Of a stretch of DNA of 64,000 nt, positions 15,001-28,601 are shown one piece after another. The stretch's first letter is position 1. Each line of letters begins with the position of its first letter. The translations under genes were made by a program, and so were the position numbers. The notes beneath the pieces were generated by a model that saw only the letters and a program-made list of their open reading frames with translations, ran no database searches and was not told the origin of the DNA. The stretch covers positions 24,305,033 through 24,369,032 of the forward strand of contig CM049309.1 in the NCBI GenBank assembly GCA_026874595.1. The letters are read 5' to 3'. The DNA comes from Sipunculus nudus (Eukaryota; Annelida; Sipuncula; Golfingiida; Sipunculidae).

Positions 15001-18000
15001 AAATTTCATACAAAAACTTCAATATCTCATTAACTACTTGACTGATGGTCATGATTTTTGGCATACATATTGATCATGAGAGGTTCCATCAGTTACTGAA
15101 GACTGGTGGCGCCACCTGTATTTTTCGATTTTTTACGAATTTTTTTCTCTATTTTTGAGACCTTTAAAAATGTGAACATCTGTTAACAAGGCACAAATCG
15201 TAACGACTGGACTTAGAATCTTCATTCTTGACACACTGAGACCTATGAAAAGTCTCCATGGAAACAAGAAATTAGGTCTCTGTTACCCATATCCTTCCAG
15301 CTATGGGGCCCCAAACTACCCCCCAGAAAAGTAAAAAAATTTCATACAAAAACTTCAATATCTCATTAACTACTTGACTGATGGTCATGATTTTTGGCAT
15401 ACATATTGATCGTGAGATGTTCCATCAGTTCTTGTAGACTGGTGGCGCCACCTATATTGTTTGATTTTTTTACGATTTCTTCCTCTATTTTTGAGACCTT
15501 TAAGGATGCTGTCATCTGTTTTTATGGCACAAATCGTAACGACTGGACCTAGAATCTTCATTCTCAATACACTGAGAGACCTATGAAAAGTCTCCATGGA
15601 AACCAGAAATTAGGTCTCTGTTACCCATATCCTTATAGCTATGGGACCCCAAAGTACCCCCCAGAGTAGTCAAAAATTTCATACAAAAACTTCAATATCT
15701 CAATAACTACTTCACTGATGGTCATGATTTGTGGCAGAACTATTGATCAAGAGGTGTTCCATCAGTTCCTGCAGAATGGTAGCACAACCTGTATTTGTTC
15801 GGGTTTTTTTTACGAATGTTTTATCTATTTTTTGAGACCTTTAAAGATATGAACATCTGTTAACAGGGCACAAATCATAAAAACTGGACCTAGAATCTTC
15901 ATTCTTGACACACAGGGAGACCCATGAAAATTCTCCATGGAAACCTGAAATTAGGTCTCTGTTACCCATATTCTTTAGGCTGTATGGCTCCAAAATACCC
16001 CCCAGAATAATGGAAAATTTTATACAAAAAGTGCAGTATCTCAATAACTACAACACTGATGGTCATGATTTTTGGCATACATATTGATCATGAGCTGTTC
16101 CATCAGGTTCTGCAGAGAGGGTGCGCCACCTCTATTTTTTTCAAATTTTTACGAATTTTTTTTCTCTTTTTTCAAGACCTTTGAAGATGTGGCCATCTGT
16201 TAACAGGGCACAAATCGTAACGACTACACCTAGAATCTTCTCTCTTGACATGCAGGGAGGCCCATAAAAAGTCTCTTTGGAAACCTGAAACTAGGTCTCT
16301 GTAACCCATAACCTTTGAGCTATGGGGCTCCGAAGTACCCCCCAGAATAATGGAAAATTTGATACAAAAGCTCAAGTATCTAAACAACTATTGCATTGAT
16401 CACCATGATTCTTTGCATGGATATTGATCATGGAATGTGTCATCAGTTTCTGCAGTATGGTGGCGCCACCTGTATTTTTTTTTATTTTTACGAATTTTTT
16501 TCTCTATTTTTGAGACCTCATAAGATGCGGTCATCTGTTAACATGGCACAAATTGTAACAACTGGACCTAGAATCTTCTCTCTTGACATGCCGAGAGGCC
16601 CATGAAAAGTCTCCATAAAAACTTGAAATTAGGTCTCTGTTACCCATAACCTCTGAGCTTTGGGGCTCTGAAGTTCCCCCGCGAATAATGGAAAATTTGA
16701 TACAAAAGCTCAAGTATCTGAACAATTATTATATTGATCACCATGATTCTTTACATGGATATTGATCATGAAATGTTTCATCAGTTTCTGCATTCTGGTG
16801 GCGCCACCTGTATTTTTTCGATTTCTTAAAGTTTTTTTTCTCTATTTTTGAAACCTTTTAAGATTTGGTCATCCTTTAACAGGGCACAAATCATATCAAC
16901 TGGACCTAGAATCTTCTGTCGTGACATGCAAGGACGGTCATAAAAAGTCTATATGGAAACCTGTTACAAGGTCTCTGTTACTGATATCCTTTCAGCTATG
17001 AGGCTCGGAATATCCTCCCAGAATAATGCAAAAATTGATACAATAACTAATGCATTGATCACCATGATTGTCTACATTTGTATAGATAATGGCTTGTTTC
17101 ATCAGTTTCTGTAGACTGGTGGTGCCACCTGTATTATGATTTTTTAAGAATTTTTTTCTTGATTTTTGAGACCTTTAAACATTTGGTCATCTGTTAACAG
17201 GCCACAAATCATAATGACTTGACCTAGAATCTTCTTTCTTAACATGCAGGGAGGTCCATGAAACATCTTGGAAACCTGAAATTAGGTCTCTGTTACCCAT
17301 ATCCTTCATGCTCTGGGGCTCTGAAGTACTCCCCAGAGTAAAGATTTGGTCATCTGTTAACAGAGCACAAATTATAATGACTTGACCTAGAATCTCCTAT
17401 CTTGATATGCTGGGAGGCCCCTGAAAAGTCTCCTTGTGCACCTGAAATTACATCTCTGTTACCCATATCCTTCATCCTATGCGGCTTTGAAATACCCCCC
17501 AGAATAAACATTTGGTCATCTGTTAACAGGGCACAAATCATAATAACTGGACCTAGAATTTTATTTTTTGACATGCTGGGAGACCCCTGAAAAGTCATCT
17601 TGTAAACCTTGAAAATAGGTGTCTGTTACCCATATCCTTCATGCTACAGAGCTCCATAGTACCCCAATGAATATTAGATGATTTTATACAAAAGGTCAAG
17701 TTTGGAAAAAGTATTTCATTCAAATTTGACATTCAGATGATAAAATTACTTTTGTCAATGTCTTCCTGGTCAGCTGAGCGTCATGACCCCTGGGTCACTT
17801 GTTAAAATATGGGTCCAGTGATCAGTTTGAAGCCAACCTGTCTACCCAAACTGGAGTTATCATCCATAAACTAATTTATTAGTTATTTTTTTACAGTTTT
17901 TTTTTCTATATGTTAAAAAATTTGGATTTTATTACTGGAAAAATAACCTACTGGTACCTGCCTGCCTGTTATCAGGAAAATGAATTTTTAGGCCCTGTGA

Positions 18001-21000
18001 TGGTATTCAAATATGCACCTGATTTCTGTATCCAGAGGAAAATGCTTTGGCATATAGAAAATATTTGAAGATACCATATGCCTGTGCACACTGACTCATG
18101 CTTTGAATGGGGTCATAGAAGTGGGGCTTTTGTGGGGCCTTAGAAGTCTGGTACATCACCATCATTTTTAAATGAAAATTTTCCCTACCTGCCTGGTCTA
18201 ATTTTTTTCTGCATTGAAATTGGAAGGAAGACTTTTCTTAGGATTTATAATATACAGTGAAGCCTTGTTGTGTTGAAGTCTAAGGGACCCTTAGAAAACT
18301 TCGACACATCCGAGGTTCGACACAAGCATGTTTTATTTGGTGATAATTTAACTAGAGTTGGCCGGAATATGGAGTCTGTAACTTCGACATAAGCATGATA
18401 TTCAACTTAAGCGAGTTCAACACAACGAGGTTTCACTGTATTTTAAGGTGGGTATAGATTTCTGGATACTGTGGCACCACTCTTACCAGAATGTTGTCTA
18501 GGTCTTTTGATATTGTGGCATCACACTTGGTGTATATATGCAGTGAACTTCATTACACAACATTAACCCTTTCGGTATATGTTTTGCAATAACCGTAACT
18601 GAACTTTGCCTTTAGAGGACATGGAGCCTTGTCTTTATAATTATTGATACATCATAATTATTCAGGTAGTATTTTGCGTCAAAGCCAAATATGAAAAATT
18701 AACCAAGATACAAGAGATATATGGCTTGTAAAATTAATTATAAAATGTTCTTAATGTTGCATAAATAAAATTTAACAATACCTGAATTGCTTCATTTAAT
18801 CCTTTCCACACAACAAAAATTTGATAACTCCTTACATTGTACACAGAGGCAAAATGGTGTTCCATCTGTAAAGTAAATATTATTTCATTTCTTTCAGGTT
18901 GAAGAAAGGGCCAGCATACCACTGGGACCTGTTGATTGTATCCCTCATGAATGCCTTGCTGTCATTTTTTGGCCTGCCCTGGGTTCACGGAGCGCTCCCC
19001 CACTCCCCACTGCATGCCCGTGCTCTGGCTGATGTGGAAGACCGTGTGGACCAAGGACATGTGCACCAAAGGTAATTTAGTAACCATACACCTCTCCAGA
19101 GGTATCACCAAAGGTAATTATAGTAACCCTACTCATCTCCAGAGGTATCACCAAAGGTAATTATAGTAACCCTACTCCTCTCCAGAACTAACACCAAAGG
19201 TAATTATAGTAACCATACTCCTCTCCAGAGCTATCATCAAAGGTAACTATAGTAACCCTACTCATCTTCAGAGGTATTATCAAAGGTAATTATAGTAACC
19301 CTACTCATCTCCAGAGGTATCATCAAAGGTAATTATAGTAACCCTACTCATCTCCAGAGGTATCATCAAAGGTAACTATAGTAACCATAACCATCTCCAG
19401 AGGAATCATCAGAGGTAATTATAGTAACCCTACTCCTCTCAAGAGGTATTATCAAAGGTAATTAAAGTAACCCTTCTCATCTCCAGAGGTATCATCAAAG
19501 GTAATTATAGTTACTAGACTCATCTCCAGAGGTATCATCAAAGGTAATTAAAGTAACCCTAGTCATCTCCAGAGGTATCACCAAAGGTAATTATAGTAAC
19601 GTAACTCATCTTCAGAGGTATCATCAGAGGTAATTATAGTCACCATACTCATCTCCAGAGGTATCACCAAAGGTAATTATAGTAACCCTAGTCATCTCCA
19701 GAGGTATCACCAAAGGTAATTACAGTAACCTGACTAATCTCCAGAGGTATTATCAAAGGTAATTATAGTAACCATCCTCATCACCAGACGTATCATCAAA
19801 CGTAATTATGGTAACCTAACTCATCTACAGAGGTATCATCAAAGGTAATTATAATAACCCTACTCATCTCCAGAGCTATCATCAAAGGTAATTATAGTAA
19901 CCATACTCATCTCCAGAGGTATCATCAAAGGTAGCTATAGTAACCATAACCATCTCCAGAGGTTTCATCAAAGGTAATTATAGTAACCCTTGTCATCTCC
20001 AGAGGTATCATCAAAGGTAATTATAGTAACCTGACTAATCTCTAGAGGTATCACTAAAGGTTATTATAGTAACCCTACTCATCTCCAGAGTTATCACCAA
20101 AAGTACTTATAGTAACCCTAGTCATATCCAGAGGTATCACAAAAGGTAATTAAAGTAACCCTAGTCATCTCCAGAGGTATCATCAAAGGTAATTATAGTA
20201 ACTATACTCATCTTCAGAGGTATCATCAAAGGTAATTATAGTAACCCTACTCATCTCCAGAGGTATCACCAAATGTAATTATAGTAACCCTAGTCATATC
20301 CAGAGGTATCACAAAAGGTAATTAAAGTAACCCTAGTCATCTCCAGAGGTATCACTAAAGGTAATTATAGTAACCTAACTCATCTTCAGAGGTATCATCA
20401 AAGGTAATTATAGTCACCATACTCATCTCCAGAGGTATCACCAAAGGTAATTATAGTAACCCTAGTCATCTCCAGAGGTATTACCAAAGGTAATTAAAGT
20501 AACCTAACTCATCTCCAGAGGTATCATCAAAGGTAATTATAGTCACCATACTCATCTCCAGAGCTACCAAAGGTAATTATAGTAACCATACTCATCTCCA
20601 GAGGTATCATCAAAGGTAATTAAAGTACCCATACCCATCTCCAGAGGTATCATCAGAGGTAATTATAGTAACTATACTCATCTCCAGAGCTATCATCAAA
20701 GGTAATTATAGTAACTATACTCATCTCCAGAGCTATCATCAAAGGTAATTATAGTAACCATACTCATCTCCAGAGGTATCATCAAAGGTAATTATAGTAA
20801 CCCTACTCATCTCCAGAGCTATCATCAAAGGTAATTATAGTAACCCTACTCATCTCCAGAGCTGTCACCAAAGGTAATTATAGTAACCCTACTCATCTCC
20901 AGAGCTATCATCACATATACTGCATTGGAGGTAATAAGTGCCCCAGATGCTCAATAGTTTTTTTAATACCTATTTTTGTACTTTAACTGGCACTTACCTC

Positions 21001-24000
21001 CTATTTAATTTGAGTAATTCAGGGGGTGAAGCACATAATATGTACATATGTAATAGCAGTTGACCTTTTTACAAACATGTTAGCCAGTTATTCCCATCAG
21101 CTCAAACAATGGCGATGCTCTGTAACAGCCAAACTTATCCCAGATTACCAAAATATGAGCTTTCTGTTAACATTAGTCAAACTAAAGACCAAGGAACATT
21201 TCTTATCCTAAAATTTCTTAGCAACTATAGAGTTTGAAGATAGTTGTCATTTGCTGAGAAGCAAACAGTTTCATGTGTCAAAACAAACCAAATTTGTGGT
21301 CTGGAAGGTACTGATGGGTTTCAAAATTGGGTATTTTTTTTATAACACAGAATTCTTGTTAAAAAATAGCCAGCAAAACTGTCACAGTTTGATGTAAATT
21401 GAAATGGCTTGACCTATACGGTGCAATTTTCCGAAAAAAAAATAACATAATCGGCCAGAACACTGACAAGTTCATGCAAGAACACTGAAATTCCCTTCTA
21501 CAGTACAGATGGTTTACATATATTTAGGATGGAAAGCAACTGTGTTACAAGACGGTAACAGTAGATTCCTTCATCTCAGTATAATGCTGTTCTAGGCTAA
21601 GATATGACCTTTTTTCAGGACACTTGGGGAAATATTTTAGCTTCTGTTGTAGGGAAATATCATTGTATCGCCAGACATAGTCTGGAGATACTATGGTTTA
21701 GGCACGGTCGCGCCGCCGCCGCCGCCGCAGAGATTTCTTTTGGACACAATAACTCAAAAAATATTTCACGGATCTTTACCAAACTTGGTATATGTATAGA
21801 TATGGGTGAGAGGACGACGCCTATTTAAATGAGGTCATGACCTCAACTAGGAGAGTGACCTTGACCTTGAATAGGTTCAGTTTTGGGGAAAATCACACAA
21901 TTTCTTAAATATCTCAAGAAAACTTGCATGGATTGATCCCAAAATCAAGTTGATCGAAGATCATGGATAGGGTTGTCATGTACCGGAAACTGGTGGCGCC
22001 ACCTATTATTCTTTACTTGTTTTCATGGCGTTTAATACCCCAAAAATAGCTACTTGACAGTACTGTGAGCATTATAAGTCAAAAACTAATGGACAGATTT
22101 CTTTCATATTATGCAAATACATAGATATGGGTTATGGGATGATGTTTATTTAAATTGGGGTCATGACCTTTCCTATGAGAGTGGCCTTGACCTTGAATAT
22201 TGCCATATATGGTGAAAATCACACAAAATCATTAATTTCTCAATAAGGGATGCATGCATTGGTCCAAAAATCAACTTGACCGAAGATCTTGGATAGTAAT
22301 GTCATGTACCGGAAACAGGTGGCGCCACCTTTATTCTTTTACTTGTTTTCTTGCCGTTTAATACCCCATCATTGCCACTTAACAGTACATTTATAACCTG
22401 TGAGTTATACATAGACATGGGTTATGGGATGATGTATATATAAATTGGGGTCATGACCTTTCCTATTAGAGTGGCCTTGACCTTGAAAATTGCCATATAT
22501 GGTGAAAATTACACAAAATCATTAATATCTCAATAAGGGATGCATGCATTGGTCCAAAAATCAACATGTTCGAAGATCTTGGAAAGTATTGTCATGTACC
22601 GGAAACAGGTGGCGCCACCTGTTATTCTTTTACTTGTTTTGTGCCGTTTAATACCCCATCATTGCCATTTATCAGTACTGTGAGCATTATAAGTCAAAAA
22701 CTAATGGACAGATTTCTTTCATATTATGCATATACATAGACATGGGTTATGGGATGATGCATGTATATATAAATTGGGGTCATGACCTTTCCTATTAGAG
22801 TGGCCTTGACCTTGAATATTGCCATATATGGTGAAAATTACACAAAATCATTAATATCTCAATAAGGGATGCATGCATTGGTCCAAAAATCAACATGTTC
22901 GAAGATCTTGGAAAGTATTGTCATGTACCGGAAACAGGTGGTGCCACCTGTTATTCTTTTAATTGTTTTGTGCCTTTTAATACCCCATCAATGCCATTTA
23001 TCAGTACTGTGAGCATTATAAGTCAAAAACTAATGGACAAATTTCTTTCATATTATGCATATACATGGATATGGGTTATAGGATAATGTTTATTTGAATA
23101 TGGGTCATGACCTTTCCAATGAGTGGCCTTGACCTTGAATATTGCCATATATGGTGAAAATCACACAAAATCATTAATTTCTCAATAAGGGATGCATTGA
23201 TTGGTCCAAAAATCAACTTGAACAAAGATCTTGGATAGTGTTGTCATGAACGGGAAACAGGTGGTGCCACCTGTTATTCTTTTACATGTTTTCGTGCCGT
23301 TTAATACCCCATCAATGCCACTTAACAGTATTGTGAGCATTATAAGTCAAAAACTAATGGACAGATTTCTTGCATATACATAGACATAGGTTAGGGGATG
23401 ATGTATATTGAAATTTGGATCATGACCTTTTCTATGAGAATGACCTTTTTAGCTCAGCTGACTATAAGTCATCTGAGCTATAGTCGTGGTCCATTGTCCG
23501 TCGTCCGTCCGTCTGTCCGTCCGTCCGTCCGTAGATGTGGCACGTTTTGAAACCGTAAGACCTAGGAATCCAAAATTCAGCATAATGTTAGATGTCCCCA
23601 AGATCTCCTACCAAGCCGAAAACTGGGTCTTTGCGACTTCGTTCCTTTGAGAAATTAAGGAAAAACCTCAATTTTTTATTAAAAACCTATTTTCACACTT
23701 CAGGACTGCCTAATATCAAAACCACTCATCTGTTTTCCCTCATATTTACCATAAATATTCTTCTATATAGTTCCTATGTACATGCCAGAAATTATGTCTG
23801 TATTATATAATTTAAAAAAGTTATGGGCCCAAACATAATGCATTTTGTAAAAAATCAGGAAAGATATTTGATCACTTAACACAAAACTTGTTAAAGCTAT
23901 GGACCTTTTTTCCAGTAATATAACTTTAGTTTATCAAAATTAAATTGTATACCCAAAATTAGATCAAAATCTTTAAAATTTTTTAAAATATTAACAAAAA

Positions 24001-27000
24001 TAAAAAATCGGTACCTTAAATTTTGCCCAACTTTGACCATGGCATGTTTTTTTACTGTAAGTACTGTGGATTTAATTTTCTCAGCATGTTTTTGTTAGCA
24101 TTTTGTCTGTTTACACCAAAAATTTGAAACCAGTTGATCAAAAACTGTAGATTTTATTCAAGTTTTCAAGCACCATGTAACAAATTGTTTACATCAAGCT
24201 AGTGTTATGCAGTTTGCAAGAGCTCAGCTCCCCAGCTTCAGCTCTCAGTTCCTAAAATTTGGCATACAATTAGATGTCTCCAAAATTCCCTACCATGCCA
24301 AGAATTTGGTCACTAGGACTTAATACCTTCGAGATATTAATGAAAAACTTCATTTTTCCATTAAAAACCCATTGTTACACTTCAAGACTGCCTAATATCA
24401 AAACCACTGATGTGACTTTAATCATATATAATATATATATTTTTCTATACATTCACTATGCATATGCCAGAAATGATGTCAGTATTGCGTAATTGTTTTA
24501 AGTTATGGGCCCAAACATAATGCACTTTGTAAAAAATCAAGAAATATATTTACTCCCTTAACAAGGGGATTGCTGAAGCTAGAGTTTTTTTGCCAGGGAT
24601 GTAACATTATTTAATCAAGATTCAATTGAATACCCCAAATTAGTCCTGAAATTTTCAAATTTTATATGTTATTAGTATAAATATAAAATTAGTACCTTAA
24701 ATTTTGCCCAACTTTGACCATGGCACATTTGTTTCCTGTGAGCACGGTTGATATAATTTACATATCATGCACACAAGGATTTCAGCTTTTTAGTTTAGAA
24801 AGCTGAAAGAAATTGGCCAAAAATTGTAGCTTTTATTAATGTTTTTATGAGACCATGTCAGACCTTAACTCTCTCCAGCCCCTCTTGAGTCACTTGTATG
24901 TTGACCTTGTTGAACTTTCAGCAAATTATGCATGCTTGAGGCGAGCCATACACTGTTGCAGGTAGGCAGCTTATGGCCAGCCACAGTTGATCCAGGTGTC
25001 CAACCCAACTCATCTAGTAGTTTTAACCAACAACATAACAATTAACAATAAATTAATAAATTTTTATTGTTTTTTAATAACAAATTAAAGAAAAATAAAA
25101 AAGAATTTGTTAGTTATATAATAACAGGAAATCAACTTGCAGTTACTGATGATAAAAGAATCTTGTATCGATGGATAGAATGTCACGTACTCCAAATAAC
25201 ACCATGCAGTCACCTATGGTATTTTTCAGTTCAGTTTTAATGATAAAAAAGTTAATCATATTATTCATTACTAATCATTAGGGATCATATGAAGGAAACT
25301 AATGATGGACAAAGATGCAGTTGATATTATTAATCTATAGATTCCTACTGTGTCTAGTGTGTACATTGATGTGAAATTAGTCCAAAATGAATATATTACA
25401 TTTTTTTTTTTAATATAAATAAAAGCCATAAAACCAGGTACTTTTGATCATTATTTAAAGGTGTGAATTTTGTATATTCTGGATTCTCAACATAATTGTT
25501 TGGTGAAAACTGAATAAATGCCAGAAATGGTGGGAAAACTTTAAATACGAATATGAATATGTATTCCATTATAAAATGTCTTGCATCATTGTTTGGTGAA
25601 AACTGAATAAATTCCAGACATGGTGCGAATCCTTTTCAATTGTATTTAAACACGAATATGAATATGTACTCCATTATAAAATTTCTTTCATAAGAATTGG
25701 AATTCAGGTAAAAATGAAAGTATATGAATACCAGTGCAAATACTTTCAAAATGTATTCATGAATGCATTCATGAATATATTCTTTAATATTATTTTAATA
25801 ATCATTTCAGTTATATTTCATTTTAAAAAATCATAAGATTCTCTTATTATTTTTAATAAAAATTATATTTGGGACAATATTTGTAATTTTTTTTTTAATA
25901 AATAGTTAAACTCTTGTATCATATGTTCTGCTTATAAGTTATATGGCCAAGTCAAAATCTGTGTGACAATAGTACTCCATTTGTTAATAAAATAAATGAA
26001 ATCAATCCTCTTCCCTGTCTCCAAAGATAATATCATAATCATACATAAGCTAAACACCAACAACTCATAATAAAGCTTATATTTATTACCACACCAAACC
26101 AGCATATGCCTCATTCCTAAATCATATTGATTAATCATATATAACAGCTGAGCGCCGTGACCCATAGGTCCCTTGTTTATGAGTGTGGTCTGATATTAAT
26201 TGTTGCTGAAGATGGGGGGCCTATTCTTAAAGTGTGGGGGGGGGGGATTAATTGTCTGGCGATACTATGGCACCTGCGGTGCCAAGAAATATCTAGTTTT
26301 GCTAGCCAATATCAATTTTGGAGGGAGGGGGGGTACCCTGACATAATTTCACTCCATCAAACTCGTTAGGTTAGGTGGGAAAATAACGGTGACCTTAAGT
26401 ACTGCTAAAGCTTTATAGCAAATTACTGATTGGAGCCATAAAGGCTGTTCAGTGTCTCAATTCTAATTGCAGTAAAATAGAAGAAGTGTCACAACAGTAT
26501 GTATTATGAATATTGTTAAGTATTTTAAGTTATTTGTGCATTACAGTCCTATAAATGTTGAAGTTTTCTGTTTCATGACATTTTGTCTTGGTACTTAATT
26601 TTAAGCTTGCCAGAACAAAATTCAGATCTTGTACCATACCCCATGTGTCAGCGTTGGCGGCGTTAACCCTATAACTCGACAACCACAGACCCGAAGGAAA
26701 AGAGGAAAAAAGCAGGAAAGAGATGGATTTTGATGAAACTTAAAAGAAATATTAAACAATATAATATCTCACCTACATTTGATTCCCACCAAAATCCACA
26801 CACATTCACATAATATAAAACTAAAGGTTACCCCTTGGAGCTTTCATAAAAATAGGCCAAAAAACATGGATATCACCGCACACAAGCTGATTGTTTTGTT
26901 TATATCAACATGTTTATAATGTGGGGGCCCGCCAAAATAATCAAAACAAATTCAACAAGGGTATCTGGCACCAAGTCAGATGAGCCAGAGCTTTTCAAAT

Positions 27001-28491
27001 GGAGTTTTGCAACAAGTGACTTTTCTACATCTGCATATATGCAACCTACCACCTTAGGTTACATGTTTTCCCCCTCTTTTGTCAACATTGCTGTGTTTAC
27101 CAACATGTTGTTGATAAACAAGTTCACACATCCTTTTCAAAGGCCTTATCAGAATTTTTCACAATCAAAGTTATCCTTGGATCATTAATATATACACAGA
27201 GGAAGCCAGAAATTACTGTGACATAAATTCTTTTTCAAAAGGTAGGTGAATGGGCACCTTTAACCAATATAATATGTCACCCAAGTTTGATTCCTGCCAA
27301 AATTGATGCATATTTAACATTGTCTTTACAGGGTTGTGTTCGTGCGTGAGACTCGTGTGACTGCCATTGCTGCTCACATCTTGATTGGGTTGTCCTTGTT
27401 AATGTTGCCTTATCCCTTGTCTTACATCCCCAAGGCCGTGCTAAATGGCCTTTTCCTCATTGTGGCCTTCTCAGCTTTGGGCCATAACCAGATGTTTGAA
27501 AGGTTATTACTGCTGGTAACAGAACAGGTTAGTTGATGCTGCATGTACAGTCATTCCTATAATAGGCTTATTATATGGATTTAACATTGTCATATTTGAT
27601 ATGTTGTGTTAATTTCATAACTAAAAAACAAATATTTATATGATCTCTGAAATAAAAATATTTAGAAGAATTTTAAAAGTAGAATTGTGTTGACACAGGA
27701 ATTGCTTCATTGATTATTACAAACTTTGGTGTGTTCATTCATCTCAAATAGCTTGAACAGAACTTTCAATGCCCTCTTTGCAGCATGGTAGTAGATAAGG
27801 GTTAGAAGATAGAGGCTATTTAAATGGTGTAGAACTATTGCAAAGATGTTGGGATAAGGTTCAATCTGCCATTCCAGAAATTTTGTAGTTTCTTCATAGA
27901 GTGTTATATGTTAACTGATTATATCACATCATGTTACTCATTAATTAATGATTGTAATTGAAATTTGTCTTTGTTTTCAGGCTGCATACCCACCGAACCA
28001 TTACATCCGCACAGTTCCACAGCGCAAGGTGCACCTGTTTACATTGACCCAGGTCATACAGCTGGCCATACTGTGTGGATTTGGCTTTGCTCCTATGCCG
28101 TATCTAAAAATGGTGTTCCCAGTCCTGCTCATGTTCCTGCTTCCAATCAGGTAATATTAATTAATACACATTTTTAATTTGACATTGTGAATATGCTTTA
28201 CTGGTCAGTAGTTTTATGAGCTTTATTTATCACCTTAGGTCTCTGATAATGCTAACTTCAACAGATATCTTATCCATTTAGGTGTGGTTCAGTTTGCAGA
28301 TGCACATGCTGAGCACACATATACCAGTAAATACTTATAAATGGAAGCAGTTCATACCTATAAGGAGGATGCCATTTTGTGCACAGTACAGGCTATATTT
28401 ACATGGACCAGACTTGTGGATGCATGGAATTGTCAGAGCATGATATATATACATATATATATACATATATATATACATATACATATTTATA

Positions 28492-28523
<32 letters not shown>

Positions 28524-28543
28524 CATATATATACATATACATA

Positions 28544-28601
<58 letters not shown>

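Noticed and set aside
19058-20915. CRISPR-like array
   Set aside because: Units are head-to-tail with no unique spacers, and the setting is an animal intron.
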